This document shows, in pieces, positions 49,554 to 59,063 of a stretch of DNA of 64,000 bases (position 1 is its first letter; each line of letters begins with the position of its first letter). Source of the stretch: Solirubrobacteraceae bacterium (GTDB taxonomy: Bacteria; Actinomycetota; Thermoleophilia; Solirubrobacterales; Solirubrobacteraceae); the NCBI GenBank assembly GCA_030447275.1, contig JAUJPF010000001.1:1-64000 (forward strand), in the 5' to 3' direction. The position numbers and the translations under genes were made by a program. Below the pieces are notes generated by a model, which worked only from the letters and a program-made list of their open reading frames with translations, ran no database searches and had not been told where the DNA came from.

Positions 49554-50540
49554 TCAGCGCCCGAGCGTCACGACGTGGCCGCGGCGCGGGTCGACGTCGC
49601 CGTCGACGAGCGAGCGCCAGAGCCGCTCGAGGGCGTCGGGACCGGAGTGGTGCTCGATCGCCATGAAGTCGTCGACGCGGCCCATGAACGCGCTCCACGC
49701 CTCGCCCATGCGCTGCCGGAGGCCGGCCGCGCCGAGCCGCTCGGTCATCGCCTCGAGGTGCGTCGGCGCGAAGAAGAGCTCGGGCGCTTCGTCGCCGCCG
49801 CCGCCGCTGCCGACGTCCTCCCAGTGGGTCGCGCCGACGACGACCGAGCGGCGGACGTCGGCGGCCGCGTGAACGGCCTCGCGGACGCCGGCGTCGCCGG
49901 ACATGTCGACGTAGACGACGGCCTCGCCCGACAGCGAGCCGGCCTCGTCGTAGGCGAGCACGCGGTCGTAGACGCCGAGCGCCTCGACGAAGCCGCGGTT
50001 GCGCTGCGACGTCAGCCCGACGACCGGCCGCCCGGCCCACGCGAGCAGGAACGCGAGCCCGTAGGCGGTCTTCGACGACGCGCTGCCGAGCACGACGGTC
50101 CCCTCGGCGCCGGCGAGGAAGTCCTCGAGCGCGACCGACGTCCCGAACAGCGGCCGCAGGAGCAGCATCTCGTCGAGGCGCTCGGCGTCGGCGGCCAGCG
50201 GCAGGTACCGGTTGTAGACGCCGGGGAGCCCGCTGCGGTGCGACGAGCGGTCGACGAGCTCGCCGTCGAGCGCCATCGTCACCGACGACGACATCGGGAG
50301 GTAGCCGTAGACCGTCTGGCCGGTTTCGACGACCGTCCCGAGCCCCCACACCGGAATGTGCCCCCAACCCTCCTCGGAGGCCGGGAAGAACGTCCAGTAC
50401 GACAGCGCGTCGCCCATCACGCCGTACGTCACGTTGTTCGCGGTCAGCGCGAAGCGCTCGATGCGGACGTTCCCCTCGCCCGCGCCGTCGACGAACCGCG
50501 TCTGCCGCAGGTCGTCGCGGCGCACCTCGAAGTCGGTCAC
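49554..50540 (-). CDS. DUF2855 family protein
   Basis: 328 residues. LTANNVTYGVMGDALSYWTF, FPASEEGWGHIPVWGLGTVV and VYGYLPMSS are the DUF2855 signatures. The fold resembles quinone oxidoreductase/medium-chain dehydrogenases (VVLGSASSKTAYGLAFLLAW as nucleotide-binding region), but no enzyme activity is established as far as I know. It is the last gene of a minus-strand operon with an aldehyde dehydrogenase and a GMC oxidoreductase, 3 bp from the convergent methyltransferase gene. Confidence 0.88.
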   Translation of the reverse strand: MTDFEVRRDDLRQTRFVDGAGEGNVRIERFALTANNVTYGVMGDALSYWTFFPASEEGWGHIPVWGLGTVVETGQTVYGYLPMSSSVTMALDGELVDRSSHRSGLPGVYNRYLPLAADAERLDEMLLLRPLFGTSVALEDFLAGAEGTVVLGSASSKTAYGLAFLLAWAGRPVVGLTSQRNRGFVEALGVYDRVLAYDEAGSLSGEAVVYVDMSGDAGVREAVHAAADVRRSVVVGATHWEDVGSGGGGDEAPELFFAPTHLEAMTERLGAAGLRQRMGEAWSAFMGRVDDFMAIEHHSGPDALERLWRSLVDGDVDPRRGHVVTLGR

Positions 50541-50550
50541 GTCGGGGCCC

Positions 50551-51993
50551 TCACAGCTGCATCGACTTCAGGGTCAGGAACTCCTCGATCCCGTACGGCC
50601 CGAGCTCACGCCCGGTGCCCGACTGCTTGTAGCCGCCGAACGGCGCCAGCGGGTTGAACGCCGCGCCGTTGATCTCGATCTGGCCGGTGCGGATCCGCCG
50701 CGCGACGGCCTTGGCCCGCTCCTCGGAGCCCGAGTAGACGCCGCCGGCGAGGCCGTACTCCGTGTCGTTGGCGATCCGGACCGCGTCGTCCTCGTCGTCG
50801 TACGGCATGATCGCCAGCACCGGCCCGAAGATCTCCTCGCGGGCGATCGTCATCTCCGGCGTGACATCGCTGAACACCGTCGGCTGGACGTAGAAGCCGC
50901 GCTCGAGCCCCTCCGGCGCCTCGGCGCCGCCGGCCACGAGCTTCGCGCCCTCCTCGACGCCCTTCTCGATGTAGGAGCGCACCCGCTCGCGCTGGACGTC
51001 GGACACGAGCGGCCCGAGCGCCGTCGTCTCGTCGAACGGCTCGCCGACCGGCGTCTGCGCCAGCGCGGCGGCGGCGATCTGCTCGACGAGCTCGAGCTGC
51101 TCGCGCGGGACGAGCATCCGCGTCAGCGCGCTGCACGTCTGGCCCGAGTTCAGGTAGCACTTCTTGATGCCGTTGACGACGGCCGCCTCCATGTCGGCGT
51201 CGTCGAGGATCACGTTCGGCGACTTGCCGCCCAGCTCGAGCGCGACCTTCTTCACGGTGGCCGAAGCGACCTCGCTCACGCGCCGCCCGGCCCGCGTCGA
51301 CCCGGTGAACGAGACCATGTCGACGCCCGGGTGCCCGGCGATCGCCTCGCCGACCACGGGGCCGTAGCCGGTCACGAGGTTGAAGACGCCGGCGGGCACG
51401 CCGACCTCGTCCATGATCTCCGCGAGGACGAACGCGTTGAGCGGCGTGACCTCGCTCGGCTTGAGCACGACGGTGCACCCGGCGGTCATCGCCGGCGCGA
51501 CCTTCGCCGCGATCTGGTGCAGCGGGTAGTTCCACGGCGTGATCGCGCCGACGACGCCGATCGGCTCGCGCACGACGAGCGAGTTGCCGATCTGCTGCTC
51601 CCACGGGATGTGCTCCACGAGGTGGGCCATCGAGCCGAAGTCCATGACCGGCAGGCCGGCCTGGACCATCATCGACACCTTGATCGGCGACCCCAGCTCC
51701 TGGGAGATGAGGGCCGCGATCTCCTCCTGACGGTCCTGGAGGCGCAGCGAGATCGCCGTACACAGCTCGACGCGCTCGGCCAGCCGCGTCTGCGACCACG
51801 AGTCGAACGCCGCCCGCGCGGCCTCGACGGCACGGTCGACGTCGGCCGCCGTCCCCTCGGGGATGCGGCCCATGACCTCCTCGGTCGAGGCGTTGACGAC
51901 CTCGATGGAATCCGAACCGGAGGCGTCGATCCACTGGCCGCCGATGTAGAGCTGCGCGTGCTCGACGATCGTGGGCGTGTGTGCAGCGGTCAT
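50551..51993 (-). CDS. aldehyde dehydrogenase family protein
   Basis: 480 residues. Catalytic Cys in [16 protein letters not shown], general base Glu in [21 protein letters not shown] loop [37 protein letters not shown] and [20 protein letters not shown]. It oxidises aldehydes to acids with NAD(P)+. It is coupled to the upstream GMC oxidoreductase by ATGA (51993-51990): alcohol oxidation by GMC followed by aldehyde oxidation here is a sensible two-step route for fatty alcohols. Confidence 0.95.
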   Translation of the reverse strand: MTAAHTPTIVEHAQLYIGGQWIDASGSDSIEVVNASTEEVMGRIPEGTAADVDRAVEAARAAFDSWSQTRLAERVELCTAISLRLQDRQEEIAALISQELGSPIKVSMMVQAGLPVMDFGSMAHLVEHIPWEQQIGNSLVVREPIGVVGAITPWNYPLHQIAAKVAPAMTAGCTVVLKPSEVTPLNAFVLAEIMDEVGVPAGVFNLVTGYGPVVGEAIAGHPGVDMVSFTGSTRAGRRVSEVASATVKKVALELGGKSPNVILDDADMEAAVVNGIKKCYLNSGQTCSALTRMLVPREQLELVEQIAAAALAQTPVGEPFDETTALGPLVSDVQRERVRSYIEKGVEEGAKLVAGGAEAPEGLERGFYVQPTVFSDVTPEMTIAREEIFGPVLAIMPYDDEDDAVRIANDTEYGLAGGVYSGSEERAKAVARRIRTGQIEINGAAFNPLAPFGGYKQSGTGRELGPYGIEEFLTLKSMQL

Positions 51994-53978
51994 GCCGGGA
52001 CCTCCTGGAGGGACGCGCCCGCGGCGGCGGCGACGTTGTCCGCCGTCCGGCTGGCGAGCGCCATGATCGTGATCATCGGGTTGGTGCCCGAGGGGGTGGG
52101 GAACGCCGAGGCGTCGCCGATCCACACGCCCTCGACGTCGTGGAGCTGGCCGCGCGGGTCTGCGACGCTCGTCTCGGGGTCGCGGCCCATGCGGCACGTC
52201 CCCATCTGGTGGGCGGCGAAGAGCTTGAATCCGCCGGCACGGAGCGGCACGCGGTGGAGCCGCGCGATGAAGGCCTCGAGGTCGTCGCCGACGCGCCACG
52301 TCGGCTGGCCCTGCGCGAGGCCGTAGATCCGGCGCGCCCCCGCCGCGTGGTGCAGGCGCACCTGCGCCTCCAGCGCGTTGTGCGTGTTGGCCACGTCGAC
52401 GGGGTCGTCGAGCGAGTACCACGGGACGGCCATGCCGTTCTCGTCGATCGTCACGCGGCCGTGGCCGCGGTCGCGGACGAGGCCGATGAACGTCGCGGCA
52501 TTCGCGAAGTCCGCCATCGCCTGCTTGTGCTCGTGCGCGCTCGTGAACGGCACCGCCGAGGCGCCGAGCGCGGTGGTGTACTGCACGCCCTCGAGCAGGA
52601 AGCCGTAGCCGTCCTCGACGTTCGCGAACTCGTTGACGAGGCCGGAGTGGGGCGGGCCCCACCAGGCCTGCATGTCCTCGCCGTAGTCGCCGATCGTCGC
52701 CGTGCACGGGTGCAGGCGCAGGTGGTCGCCGGTCGCCGGGCCGCCGATCCCCGACCGCAGCAGCAGCGCGGGAGATTCGAGTGCACCAGCCGCGACGACG
52801 ACGTGTCCCGCGCGGACCGTCACCCGCACCGGCGGCTTCGCGGGATCGAGCCGGTCCGACCACACCGCCTCGACGCCCGCCGCGCGGCCGTTCTCGACGA
52901 TGACGCGCTCGGCCCAGCACTGGGTGACGACCTCGGCGCCGCGGTCGACCGCGTCCTGCAGGTACGTCTTCACCGTCGACTGCTTGGCCCCCGACTGGTC
53001 GCCGAAGCCCATGTAGCCCGCCATCGCCGGGTCGTGCCGGTCCGGGTCTGAGTTGCGGTTGACGGTCGCGAAGCTCCAGCCCAGCGCCTCGGCGCCGCGG
53101 CGCATCGCCTCCTGCGGCCGGTTGAGCTCGGAGCAGCGGTCGTTGACCTTCAGGCGCTGCCAGACGGAGTCGAGGTGACGGTCGAACGCGTCGGTGGCCA
53201 CGTCGGAGAGCCCGTGCTCGCTCGCCCACTGCTCGCGGACCCAGTCCTTCGTGCGCAGCGAGTTCGTCCAGTTGATCGTCGTGCCGCCGCCGAGGCAGAA
53301 CCCGGCCTGGAGCGTGACGTTCATGTCCGCCGTCGGCGTCGGGCCGCCGCGCCAGTAGAGGTTCTGGTGCGCCCAGACCTCGACCTGGTTGAAGTCGGAC
53401 TGGTCGAAGTAGCCGCCGGCCTCGAGGACGACGACCTTCAGCCCGCGCTCGGCGAGCCGCGCGGCGACCACGCCGCCGCCCGCACCCGATCCCACGACGA
53501 CCGCGTCGGCCTCGAGCGTCGTGTCGCCCTCGGGGACGAGCGGCCGGATCGGCTTGGGGACCTCGGGCGACGACGAGATAGGGCCGGGGTAGCCGAGCTG
53601 CTTCCAGTTCGGGTTCTGCCCGGTCGTCTCGTCGACGAGGCCGTAGGCGAAGAAGAGCGAGAGCGAGGTCAGCGCTCCGACGCCGAACGCCGCGTCGCGC
53701 GAGGCGAGCTGGAGGTTGAGCAGGAGCTGCTCGCGAGAGAGCTGGGAGGCGCCGTTGAACCCCTGCTCGGCGAGCGCGTCGAGGAGCTGCTGGAGGCCGG
53801 CCTTCTGGTCGGGTGGCATCGTGTCGAGCAGCTGGCCGATCGCCTCGTCGACGCCGAGGTCGCTCCCGGAGCGCGCCCAGAACCCGGTGGGGTCGGGCTC
53901 GTGGTCGATCGACGGGACGATCGTGTCGCACAGCTCGCGCAACGTCTGGCGCTGCACCTCCGTCAGGCCTTCCGGCAT
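51990..53978 (-). CDS. GMC-family FAD oxidoreductase with N-terminal extra domain
   Basis: 662 residues. The first 130 residues ([20 protein letters not shown] and helical sequence) resemble the gluconate-2-dehydrogenase subunit 3 type domain found in long-chain alcohol oxidases. FAD motif [20 protein letters not shown], then [39 protein letters not shown] and C-terminal catalytic region HQMGTCRMG with [20 protein letters not shown]. It likely oxidises long-chain alcohols or sterols to aldehydes or ketones. It starts the minus-strand operon, with Shine-Dalgarno-like GAGAGGGAG upstream. Confidence 0.92.
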   Translation of the reverse strand: MPEGLTEVQRQTLRELCDTIVPSIDHEPDPTGFWARSGSDLGVDEAIGQLLDTMPPDQKAGLQQLLDALAEQGFNGASQLSREQLLLNLQLASRDAAFGVGALTSLSLFFAYGLVDETTGQNPNWKQLGYPGPISSSPEVPKPIRPLVPEGDTTLEADAVVVGSGAGGGVVAARLAERGLKVVVLEAGGYFDQSDFNQVEVWAHQNLYWRGGPTPTADMNVTLQAGFCLGGGTTINWTNSLRTKDWVREQWASEHGLSDVATDAFDRHLDSVWQRLKVNDRCSELNRPQEAMRRGAEALGWSFATVNRNSDPDRHDPAMAGYMGFGDQSGAKQSTVKTYLQDAVDRGAEVVTQCWAERVIVENGRAAGVEAVWSDRLDPAKPPVRVTVRAGHVVVAAGALESPALLLRSGIGGPATGDHLRLHPCTATIGDYGEDMQAWWGPPHSGLVNEFANVEDGYGFLLEGVQYTTALGASAVPFTSAHEHKQAMADFANAATFIGLVRDRGHGRVTIDENGMAVPWYSLDDPVDVANTHNALEAQVRLHHAAGARRIYGLAQGQPTWRVGDDLEAFIARLHRVPLRAGGFKLFAAHQMGTCRMGRDPETSVADPRGQLHDVEGVWIGDASAFPTPSGTNPMITIMALASRTADNVAAAAGASLQEVPA

Positions 53979-54031
53979 GCCTCGCGCTCCCTCTCCACTC
54001 CGTCGTTCGACAGGGTGTCGAGGTTAGCGCC

Positions 54032-54060
54032 GTTCCGGTTCCGGGGAACCGCTCCGGAAC
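54032..54060. repeat. nested inverted repeats upstream of the STAS gene
   Basis: CGGTTCC-GG-GGAACCG (54036-54051) is a perfect palindrome with a 2-nt centre. GTTCCGG (54032-54038) and CCGGAAC (54054-54060) form a second, wider pair. They end just before the ATG at 54062 and are a candidate operator or mRNA hairpin over the start. Confidence 0.5.
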
Positions 54061-54061
54061 A

Positions 54062-54403
54062 ATGACCGACACGTTCGCCGCCGCCGGCCCCGTGCCCACC
54101 GTCGCCCCGAAGGGCGCCCTGGACCTCGCCACGAGCCGTGGGCTCCAGAACCGCCTCGCCGAGCTGGCGGGGGAGACCGGGCAGAACGCCATCCTCGACC
54201 TCTCCGGCGTGTCGTTCATCGACTCCGTCGGGCTGGGCGTCGTCCTCAAGGCGGCAAGCCGCTTCCACCGCCAGGGCAAGCGGCTGCTGATCGTGGCGCC
54301 GTCGGGCCCCGTGCACCGCATCCTCGAGTTCGCCGGCGTCAGCGACCGCCTCCCGGTCGTGGACTCGGTCGACGAGGCGCGCGCGGTCATCCGGCACGGG
54401 TGA
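54062..54403 (+). CDS. STAS-domain anti-sigma factor antagonist
   Basis: 113 residues of the SpoIIAA/RsbV type: [20 protein letters not shown], then [20 protein letters not shown] with the phosphorylatable Ser of the DS-x-G motif, and [20 protein letters not shown]. When unphosphorylated it would bind an anti-sigma kinase and free a stress sigma factor. No cognate kinase lies in the window. The sigma factor gene at 17572 is distant and not an obvious partner. A UUCG hairpin follows the gene. Confidence 0.9.
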   Translation: MTDTFAAAGPVPTVAPKGALDLATSRGLQNRLAELAGETGQNAILDLSGVSFIDSVGLGVVLKAASRFHRQGKRLLIVAPSGPVHRILEFAGVSDRLPVVDSVDEARAVIRHG

Positions 54404-54427
54404 TGGATGACCAATTCCGCGACCCGC

Positions 54428-54445
54428 GCGCCCGTTCGCGGGCGT
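54428..54445 (+). terminator. UUCG-tetraloop hairpin after the STAS gene
   Basis: GCCCG-TTCG-CGGGC with a flanking C-G and G-T pair forms a stable hairpin 25 nt after the STAS stop. No T-run follows, as is common in very GC-rich actinobacteria. The remaining 80 bp to 54528 hold no gene I can see. Confidence 0.5.
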
Positions 54446-54528
54446 CTCGCGGCGCCGGATCGGCATCCGCGATCCACGGACGAACGGCCGCGCGGGCCAC
54501 GAAATCGATCATCTAGCCTGGGCGGCCC

Positions 54529-55125
54529 GTGGCCGCCGATCCGTTCGCCGTCCTCGGCGTCGCTCCCGGAACGCCGCTGGAGGACGTCGCCGCCAGCTAC
54601 CGCGAGCTGGCCAAGCGCTGGCCTCCCGATCGCGGCGGGGGCAGCGAGGCGGCGCCCCGGATGGCCGAGATCAACGCGGCCTACTGGCAGGCGCGCAAGC
54701 GCGCTCCGCCGCGGCCGGCCACGGGGCGGACCACGTCGGCGCCGCCGCGCCCGCGGCGGGTCGTCGCCGGCGCGTGGCTGCCGGAGCCGGTCCGCCGCGC
54801 GCTGGGCCCCGAGCTCGTCACCGCGCTGCACCCGCGCGAGGACGTCGCGCTCGTGACGCCCGTCGCCGTGTGGGCGAGCCCCCAGGCGCTGCTCGCGGTC
54901 ACCGAGCGCCGCCTGCTCTGGCTCCTCGACGACGCGGTGACCGGGCGCGTGCGCTCGATCGACCTCTCGGCGATCGCCGGCGTGTCGACGCGGCTCGCCT
55001 GGCCGCGGCGGCGGAGCGCCGTGCTGCGCGTCGAGCGGCGCGGAGGCCGGCGGCCGATCACGTTCAGCGAGCTGCGCCCCGAGACCGCCGAGGCGATCGC
55101 CGGCCACGTAGGGTCCCGGCGATGA
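54529..55125 (+). CDS. degenerate J-domain protein
   Basis: 198 residues. The first 60 are a J-domain by pattern ([52 protein letters not shown]), but the HPD tripeptide that triggers DnaK ATPase is PPD here, so Hsp70 stimulation is doubtful. The rest has a beta-rich PH-like region ([56 protein letters not shown]) resembling bacterial PH/YokE-like domains. GTG start; the stop overlaps the thioesterase ATG (ATGA). Role unknown. Confidence 0.78.
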   Translation: MAADPFAVLGVAPGTPLEDVAASYRELAKRWPPDRGGGSEAAPRMAEINAAYWQARKRAPPRPATGRTTSAPPRPRRVVAGAWLPEPVRRALGPELVTALHPREDVALVTPVAVWASPQALLAVTERRLLWLLDDAVTGRVRSIDLSAIAGVSTRLAWPRRRSAVLRVERRGGRRPITFSELRPETAEAIAGHVGSRR

Positions 55126-55517
55126 GCGAGGAGTTCCGCCACCGGCTGCGCGTCCGCTACGGCGAATGCGATCCCCAGGGCGTCGTCTACTTCGCCCGCT
55201 ACGGCGACTACGTCGACATCGGCATGACCGAGCTGTGGCGCGAGCGGATCGGCCCGTACGGCGAGATGGTCGAGGCCGGCAGCGACATGGTCGTCGCCGA
55301 GCTCGTGCTGCGCTACCGCGGGTCGGCGGTGTTCGACGACGAGCTCGACGTCGTGATCGGCATGGAGCGGCTGGGGGAGACGTCGATGACGCTTGCGCTG
55401 CGCATCGAGCGCGACGGGGCGACGCTCGTCGAGGGCTCGATCCGCCAGGTCTGCATCGACCCGGCGACGAAGGCCAAGAAACCGCTGCCGGTGGACGTCC
55501 GCGCCGCGCTGGCATGA
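55122..55517 (+). CDS. acyl-CoA thioesterase (4-hydroxybenzoyl-CoA type hotdog)
   Basis: 131 residues, hotdog fold. The signature [20 protein letters not shown], with the catalytic Asp, places it with the 4HBT/YbgC group. It continues [20 protein letters not shown] and [20 protein letters not shown]. It hydrolyses acyl-CoA or acyl-ACP thioesters. ATGA overlaps on both sides link it to the J-domain-like gene and the HipA-like gene. Confidence 0.92.
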   Translation: MSEEFRHRLRVRYGECDPQGVVYFARYGDYVDIGMTELWRERIGPYGEMVEAGSDMVVAELVLRYRGSAVFDDELDVVIGMERLGETSMTLALRIERDGATLVEGSIRQVCIDPATKAKKPLPVDVRAALA

Positions 55518-56251
55518 GCGTCACGGCGACCCGCTACGTGACGCCGCTGCGCGAGGGCGGCTCGCTGCCGGGGCTCGTCGAGGCCGACGACGACGGGCTC
55601 TACGTCGTCAAGTTCCGCGGCGCCGGCCAGGGGACGAAGGCGCTGGTCGCCGAGGTGCTCGTCGGCGAGCTGGCGCGAGCGCTCGGGTTACCGGTCCCCG
55701 AGCTCGTCGTCGTCGAGGTGCAGGCGGCGCTCGGCGCGGCCGAGCCCGACCCCGAGATCCAGGACCTGATCAACGCGTCGACGGGCGCGAACCTCGGCGT
55801 CGACTTCCTGCCCGGGGCGCTGGCCTTCGACGAGACGACCGCGCGCGACCTCGACCCCGAGTGGGCGGCCGGCGTCGTCTGGCTCGACGCGCTGACGACC
55901 AACGTCGACCGCACGCCGCGCAACCCGAACCTGCTCGTGTGGCACGGGCGGACGTGGCTCATCGACCACGGCGCCGCGCTGTACCTCCAGCACGGCGCCG
56001 ACGACCTCCCCGCGCTGGCCGAGCGCCCGTTCCCGTCGATCGCCGACCACGTCCTGCTGCCGCACGCCGGGTCGATCGCGGCCGTGCACGAGCGGCTGGC
56101 GGATGCGGCCGCCGCGGCGATCGAGGGCGCGGCGGCGGCGGTGCCGGAGGCGTGGCTGCCGGCGGGCGGCTCCGCGCCGTACGTCGAGTACCTGCGGCGG
56201 CGGCTCGCGTGGGGCGGCTTCGCGGCGGAGGCAGACGGTGTCCGACCGTAG
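55514..56251 (+). CDS. HipA-like kinase
   Basis: 245 residues. [57 protein letters not shown] and [15 protein letters not shown] match the HipA-like protein kinase family (catalytic Asp in the NVDR segment and metal Asp in IDHG). It is smaller than true HipA toxins. It is typically adjacent to a DUF3037 gene, as here (14-bp overlap), which suggests a two-component module of unknown target. No HipB antitoxin is present. Confidence 0.85.
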   Translation: MSVTATRYVTPLREGGSLPGLVEADDDGLYVVKFRGAGQGTKALVAEVLVGELARALGLPVPELVVVEVQAALGAAEPDPEIQDLINASTGANLGVDFLPGALAFDETTARDLDPEWAAGVVWLDALTTNVDRTPRNPNLLVWHGRTWLIDHGAALYLQHGADDLPALAERPFPSIADHVLLPHAGSIAAVHERLADAAAAAIEGAAAAVPEAWLPAGGSAPYVEYLRRRLAWGGFAAEADGVRP

Positions 56252-57254
56252 TGCGTTCCAGTACGCGCTGCTGCGCGTCGTCCCGAGCCTCGAGCGCGGC
56301 GAGTTCGTCAACGCCGGCGTGATCGTCTTCTGCCGGCAGCTCCGGTTCCTGGAGGCGCGGGTGGGGCTCGACGAGGGGCGGCTGCTCGCGCTGGCGCCCG
56401 GGACGGACACCGGGCCGATCCGCGCGCAGCTCGAGACGCTGGCCGCGGTCGCCGCCGGCGACCCGGCCGCGGGCGCGGTCGCGCGGATGGAGCCGTCGGA
56501 GCGCTTCCACTGGCTCGTCGCGCCCGCGTCGACGACCATCCAGCCGGGTTCCGTCCACACCGGCCTGTGCGGCGACCCGCGCGCGGTGCTCGACCGGCTG
56601 TTCAAGACGCTCGTCCTCGCGCCGCTGGCGGCGATGCGGCGGGAGTATCTGGCGGCGTCGCTCGAGGAGGCCGACCTCGCGCCGACGTGGGTCGAGCAGT
56701 TCCGCCGCTGGTTCGGCGAGGCGTCCGGCGTCGTGGGGGAGCCGAACGCGCTCGTGCTCGCGACGGCGGACGGGGCGGGTGCGCCGAGCGCGCGCGTCGT
56801 CCTGCTCAAGGGCGTCGACGACCGCGGCTTCACCGTGTTCACGAACCGCGAGTCGCGCAAGGGCCGCGACATCGCGGCGAACCCGCGCGCGTGCCTCGTG
56901 TTCCCGTGGGTGGCGATGGAGCGCCAGGTCGTCGTGAGCGGGGCCGTCGAGCGGGTCCCGGATGACGAATCCGACGCGTACTTCGCGTCGCGCCCGCGGG
57001 GGGCGCGGCTGTCGGCGGCGGCGAGCCCGCAGTCGTCGGTGGTCGAGTCGCGCGACGAGCTGCTGCGCCTGCGCGCCGAGGCCGAGGCGCGGCATCCCGG
57101 CGACGCGTCGATCCCGCGCCCGCCGCACTGGGGCGGGCTGCGCGTCGTCCCCGACGCGGTCGAGTTCTGGCAGGGCCGGCCCGACCGCCTGCACGACCGG
57201 CTGCGCTTCCGCCGCGCCGACGGAGGCTGGGTCGTGGAGCGCCTCGCGCCGTAG
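56238..57254 (+). CDS. DUF3037-pyridoxamine 5'-phosphate oxidase fusion
   Basis: 338 residues in one uninterrupted frame. Residues 1-130 are DUF3037 (FQYALLRVVPSLERGEFVNA; GVIVFCRQLRFLEARVGLDE; VHTGLCGDPRAVLDRLFKTL). After only six residues comes a complete PdxH: MRREYLAASLEEADLAPTWV, LVLATADGAGAPSARVVLLK, GFTVFTNRESRKGRDIAANP, ACLVFPWVAMERQVVVSGAV and RPPHWGGLRVVPDAVEFWQG, RLRFRR. PdxH oxidises PNP/PMP to PLP with FMN. The PdxH part begins with a plausible internal ATG (56635), so separate translation is also possible. The fusion is unusual to my knowledge. Confidence 0.88.
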   Translation: MSDRSAFQYALLRVVPSLERGEFVNAGVIVFCRQLRFLEARVGLDEGRLLALAPGTDTGPIRAQLETLAAVAAGDPAAGAVARMEPSERFHWLVAPASTTIQPGSVHTGLCGDPRAVLDRLFKTLVLAPLAAMRREYLAASLEEADLAPTWVEQFRRWFGEASGVVGEPNALVLATADGAGAPSARVVLLKGVDDRGFTVFTNRESRKGRDIAANPRACLVFPWVAMERQVVVSGAVERVPDDESDAYFASRPRGARLSAAASPQSSVVESRDELLRLRAEAEARHPGDASIPRPPHWGGLRVVPDAVEFWQGRPDRLHDRLRFRRADGGWVVERLAP

Positions 57255-57303
57255 GCGCCTTTTCGCGGACGCCGGTTTGCGGGTAACGCAACGATTGGTG
57301 TCA

Positions 57304-57621
57304 ATGATGCGCCAAACGCCCGAGACCGAACAGCTCCACGTCTGCGCCGGCTGCGACCGGCCGTTCGTCGTGCCGATCAGCGTGGTCGACCTCGTCGACC
57401 GCGACCGCGCGGTCGTCGAGCTGAGCTGCACGAACTGCGGGCGCACGGTCCTCGAGGTCCACGACGACGTGTCGCTCGAGGCGCTCGACCACGAGCTCGA
57501 CGCGACGATGCACTCGATGCGCGAGTCGCTGGCGCTCATGAGCTATCTGGACGACCTGGACCGCATCGAGGCGTTCGCCGACGCGCTCGAGCGCGAGCTC
57601 ATCCTGCCCGAAGACTTCTGA
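57304..57621 (+). CDS. small zinc-ribbon protein
   Basis: 105 residues. Two CxxC knuckles (LHVCAGCDRPFVVP and VELSCTNCGRTVLE) form a zinc ribbon, followed by a helical acidic tail (MRESLALMSYLDDLDRIEAF). No family name recognised; similar small proteins occur in Thermoleophilia. Two adjacent ATGs (57304, 57307) and a GTG at 57298 are possible; a GGGTAACGC element (57281-57289) ends 8 nt before the GTG. 57622-57756 contains no gene. Confidence 0.75.
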   Translation: MMRQTPETEQLHVCAGCDRPFVVPISVVDLVDRDRAVVELSCTNCGRTVLEVHDDVSLEALDHELDATMHSMRESLALMSYLDDLDRIEAFADALERELILPEDF

Positions 57622-57744
57622 GCCGATCCGCGGCGGCGCTGCGGACCTCGTCGCCGACCAGGTGGTCAAGCGGCCTTCGACGTGCGCTCCGAGCGCGACG
57701 CCGGCGACGAGCGCATTCGCCAGCACACGCTGCGGCGGCTGCCG

Positions 57745-57750
57745 TAGCCT
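57745..57750 (+). promoter_or_regulatory. TAGCCT leaderless -10 of the DUF4126 gene
   Basis: TAGCCT ends 6 nt before the GTG at 57757; no Shine-Dalgarno is present. Confidence 0.5.
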
Positions 57751-57756
57751 CGCCGC

Positions 57757-58326
57757 GTGGACACCGCCACCGCGATCGGGAGCCTCGCCGCCGCGTTCGG
57801 GCTCTCCGGCGCCGCCGGGCTGAACGCCTGGCTGCCGCTGTTCGCCTCCGCGCTGCTCGCGCGGCTCGGAGCCGTCGAGCTCGCCGACCCGTTCGGCGAT
57901 CTCGAGAGCACCGGCGCGCTCGTCGTCCTCGGCGTGCTCACCGGCGCCGACTTCGTCGGCGACAAGATCCCTGCGATCGACCACGTGCTGCACGGCGTGG
58001 GCGCGGTCGTCGCTCCTGCGTCGGGGGCGATCCTGTTCACCGGGCAGACCGGGCTCGAGACGGACCTGCCGACGGCGGCCGCGGTCCTCGCGGGGGCGCT
58101 GGTGGCGGGCGGCGTCCACTTCGAGCGCGCCGCGGTGCGCGGCGGCTCGACGGTGGGAACGGCGGGAACGGCCAACCCGATCGTGTCGCTGGCGGAGGAC
58201 GTGACCTCGGCGGCGCTCGTCGCGACCGCGTTCCTGCTGCCGATCCTCGCGTTCCTCGCCGTCGTCGCGCTGCTGGTGACGGGCTTTTACGTCATCAGGC
58301 GCGTGCGGCGGTCGCTTGCGCGCTGA
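57757..58326 (+). CDS. DUF4126 family membrane protein
   Basis: 189 residues. GLSGAAGLNAWLPLFASALL, GADFVGDKIPAIDHVLHGVG and NPIVSLAEDVTSAALVATAF match DUF4126; four or five hydrophobic segments, the last AFLAVVALLVTGFYVI, then a basic tail. Function unknown. GTG start as supported by the TAGCCT hexamer. It converges with the sulfotransferase gene. Confidence 0.85.
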   Translation: MDTATAIGSLAAAFGLSGAAGLNAWLPLFASALLARLGAVELADPFGDLESTGALVVLGVLTGADFVGDKIPAIDHVLHGVGAVVAPASGAILFTGQTGLETDLPTAAAVLAGALVAGGVHFERAAVRGGSTVGTAGTANPIVSLAEDVTSAALVATAFLLPILAFLAVVALLVTGFYVIRRVRRSLAR

Positions 58327-58331
58327 GCGCG

Positions 58332-59063
58332 TCAGACCCGCACGCGCCGCGCGTGCAGCGCGGCGTAGACCGGCGCGCACGCCTCGGCGACGGCGGCGTC
58401 GTGCTCGGACAGGTCGATGTCCCGGGCTCGCCACGGCTCGAAGCCGGTCGAGGCCCACACCGCGGCGTACCAGTGCGGCGCCCACACGCCGTCGGACTCC
58501 CGCGGGCCCGCGGGCCAGGAGAGCATCCGGTCAGTGAACCCGATGCCGAGCCAGCCGCACAGCCAGCGCAGGTGCGGCTCGGGCGCGCGGAGGAAGTCGC
58601 TGGTGTCGAGGATCGGCACGTCGACCCCGTGCGCGTCCCACAGCTCGATCAGCCAGCCCTGCTGGGGCAGCCCGATGTCCTCGGGCTCGCACGCCTCGCG
58701 GGCGCGCACGTAGGAGGCGACGACCTCGAACGGGTCGCGGATGAGCAGCACGTTGCGGAAGCGCAGCGTCCAGCTCAGGTCCATGTCGCGGGCGACGTGG
58801 TGGGCGTGGTGCTTGGCGTAGTGGACGCTCACGCCCTCCGGCAGCGGTTGTGACAGAGCCGCGGCGGCGGCGGCGGCGTCGGTCGGCTGCGACGCGATGA
58901 CCGCCTCGCGCACCGGGTGGTCGACGCCGGTCCGCGCGAGGTAGGCGGCGTACAGCGGCTCGTCCACGACGACCGTGTCGGGGCGGTTCTCGAACGCCCG
59001 CATCATCGCCGTCGAGATGTTCCGAGGGCCGGACCACATGGCCACCCGCACGGCGTCGCTCAT
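58332..59063 (-). CDS. sulfotransferase family protein
   Basis: 243 residues. The PAPS 5'-phosphosulfate loop is seen in VAMWSGPRNISTAMMRAFEN and the 3'-phosphate region in NVLLIRDPFEVVASYVRA. PAPS-dependent sulfotransferases of this short bacterial type have unknown acceptors. It is coupled to the class IV aminotransferase upstream by ATGA (59063-59060). The pairing occurs elsewhere in my recollection and suggests a shared small-molecule pathway. Confidence 0.85.
   Translation of the reverse strand: MSDAVRVAMWSGPRNISTAMMRAFENRPDTVVVDEPLYAAYLARTGVDHPVREAVIASQPTDAAAAAAALSQPLPEGVSVHYAKHHAHHVARDMDLSWTLRFRNVLLIRDPFEVVASYVRAREACEPEDIGLPQQGWLIELWDAHGVDVPILDTSDFLRAPEPHLRWLCGWLGIGFTDRMLSWPAGPRESDGVWAPHWYAAVWASTGFEPWRARDIDLSEHDAAVAEACAPVYAALHARRVRV

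Noticed and set aside
55514..56251. HipAB toxin-antitoxin system
   Set aside because: The kinase is shorter than HipA and no HipB-type HTH protein is adjacent; the partner is DUF3037, whose role is different and unknown.
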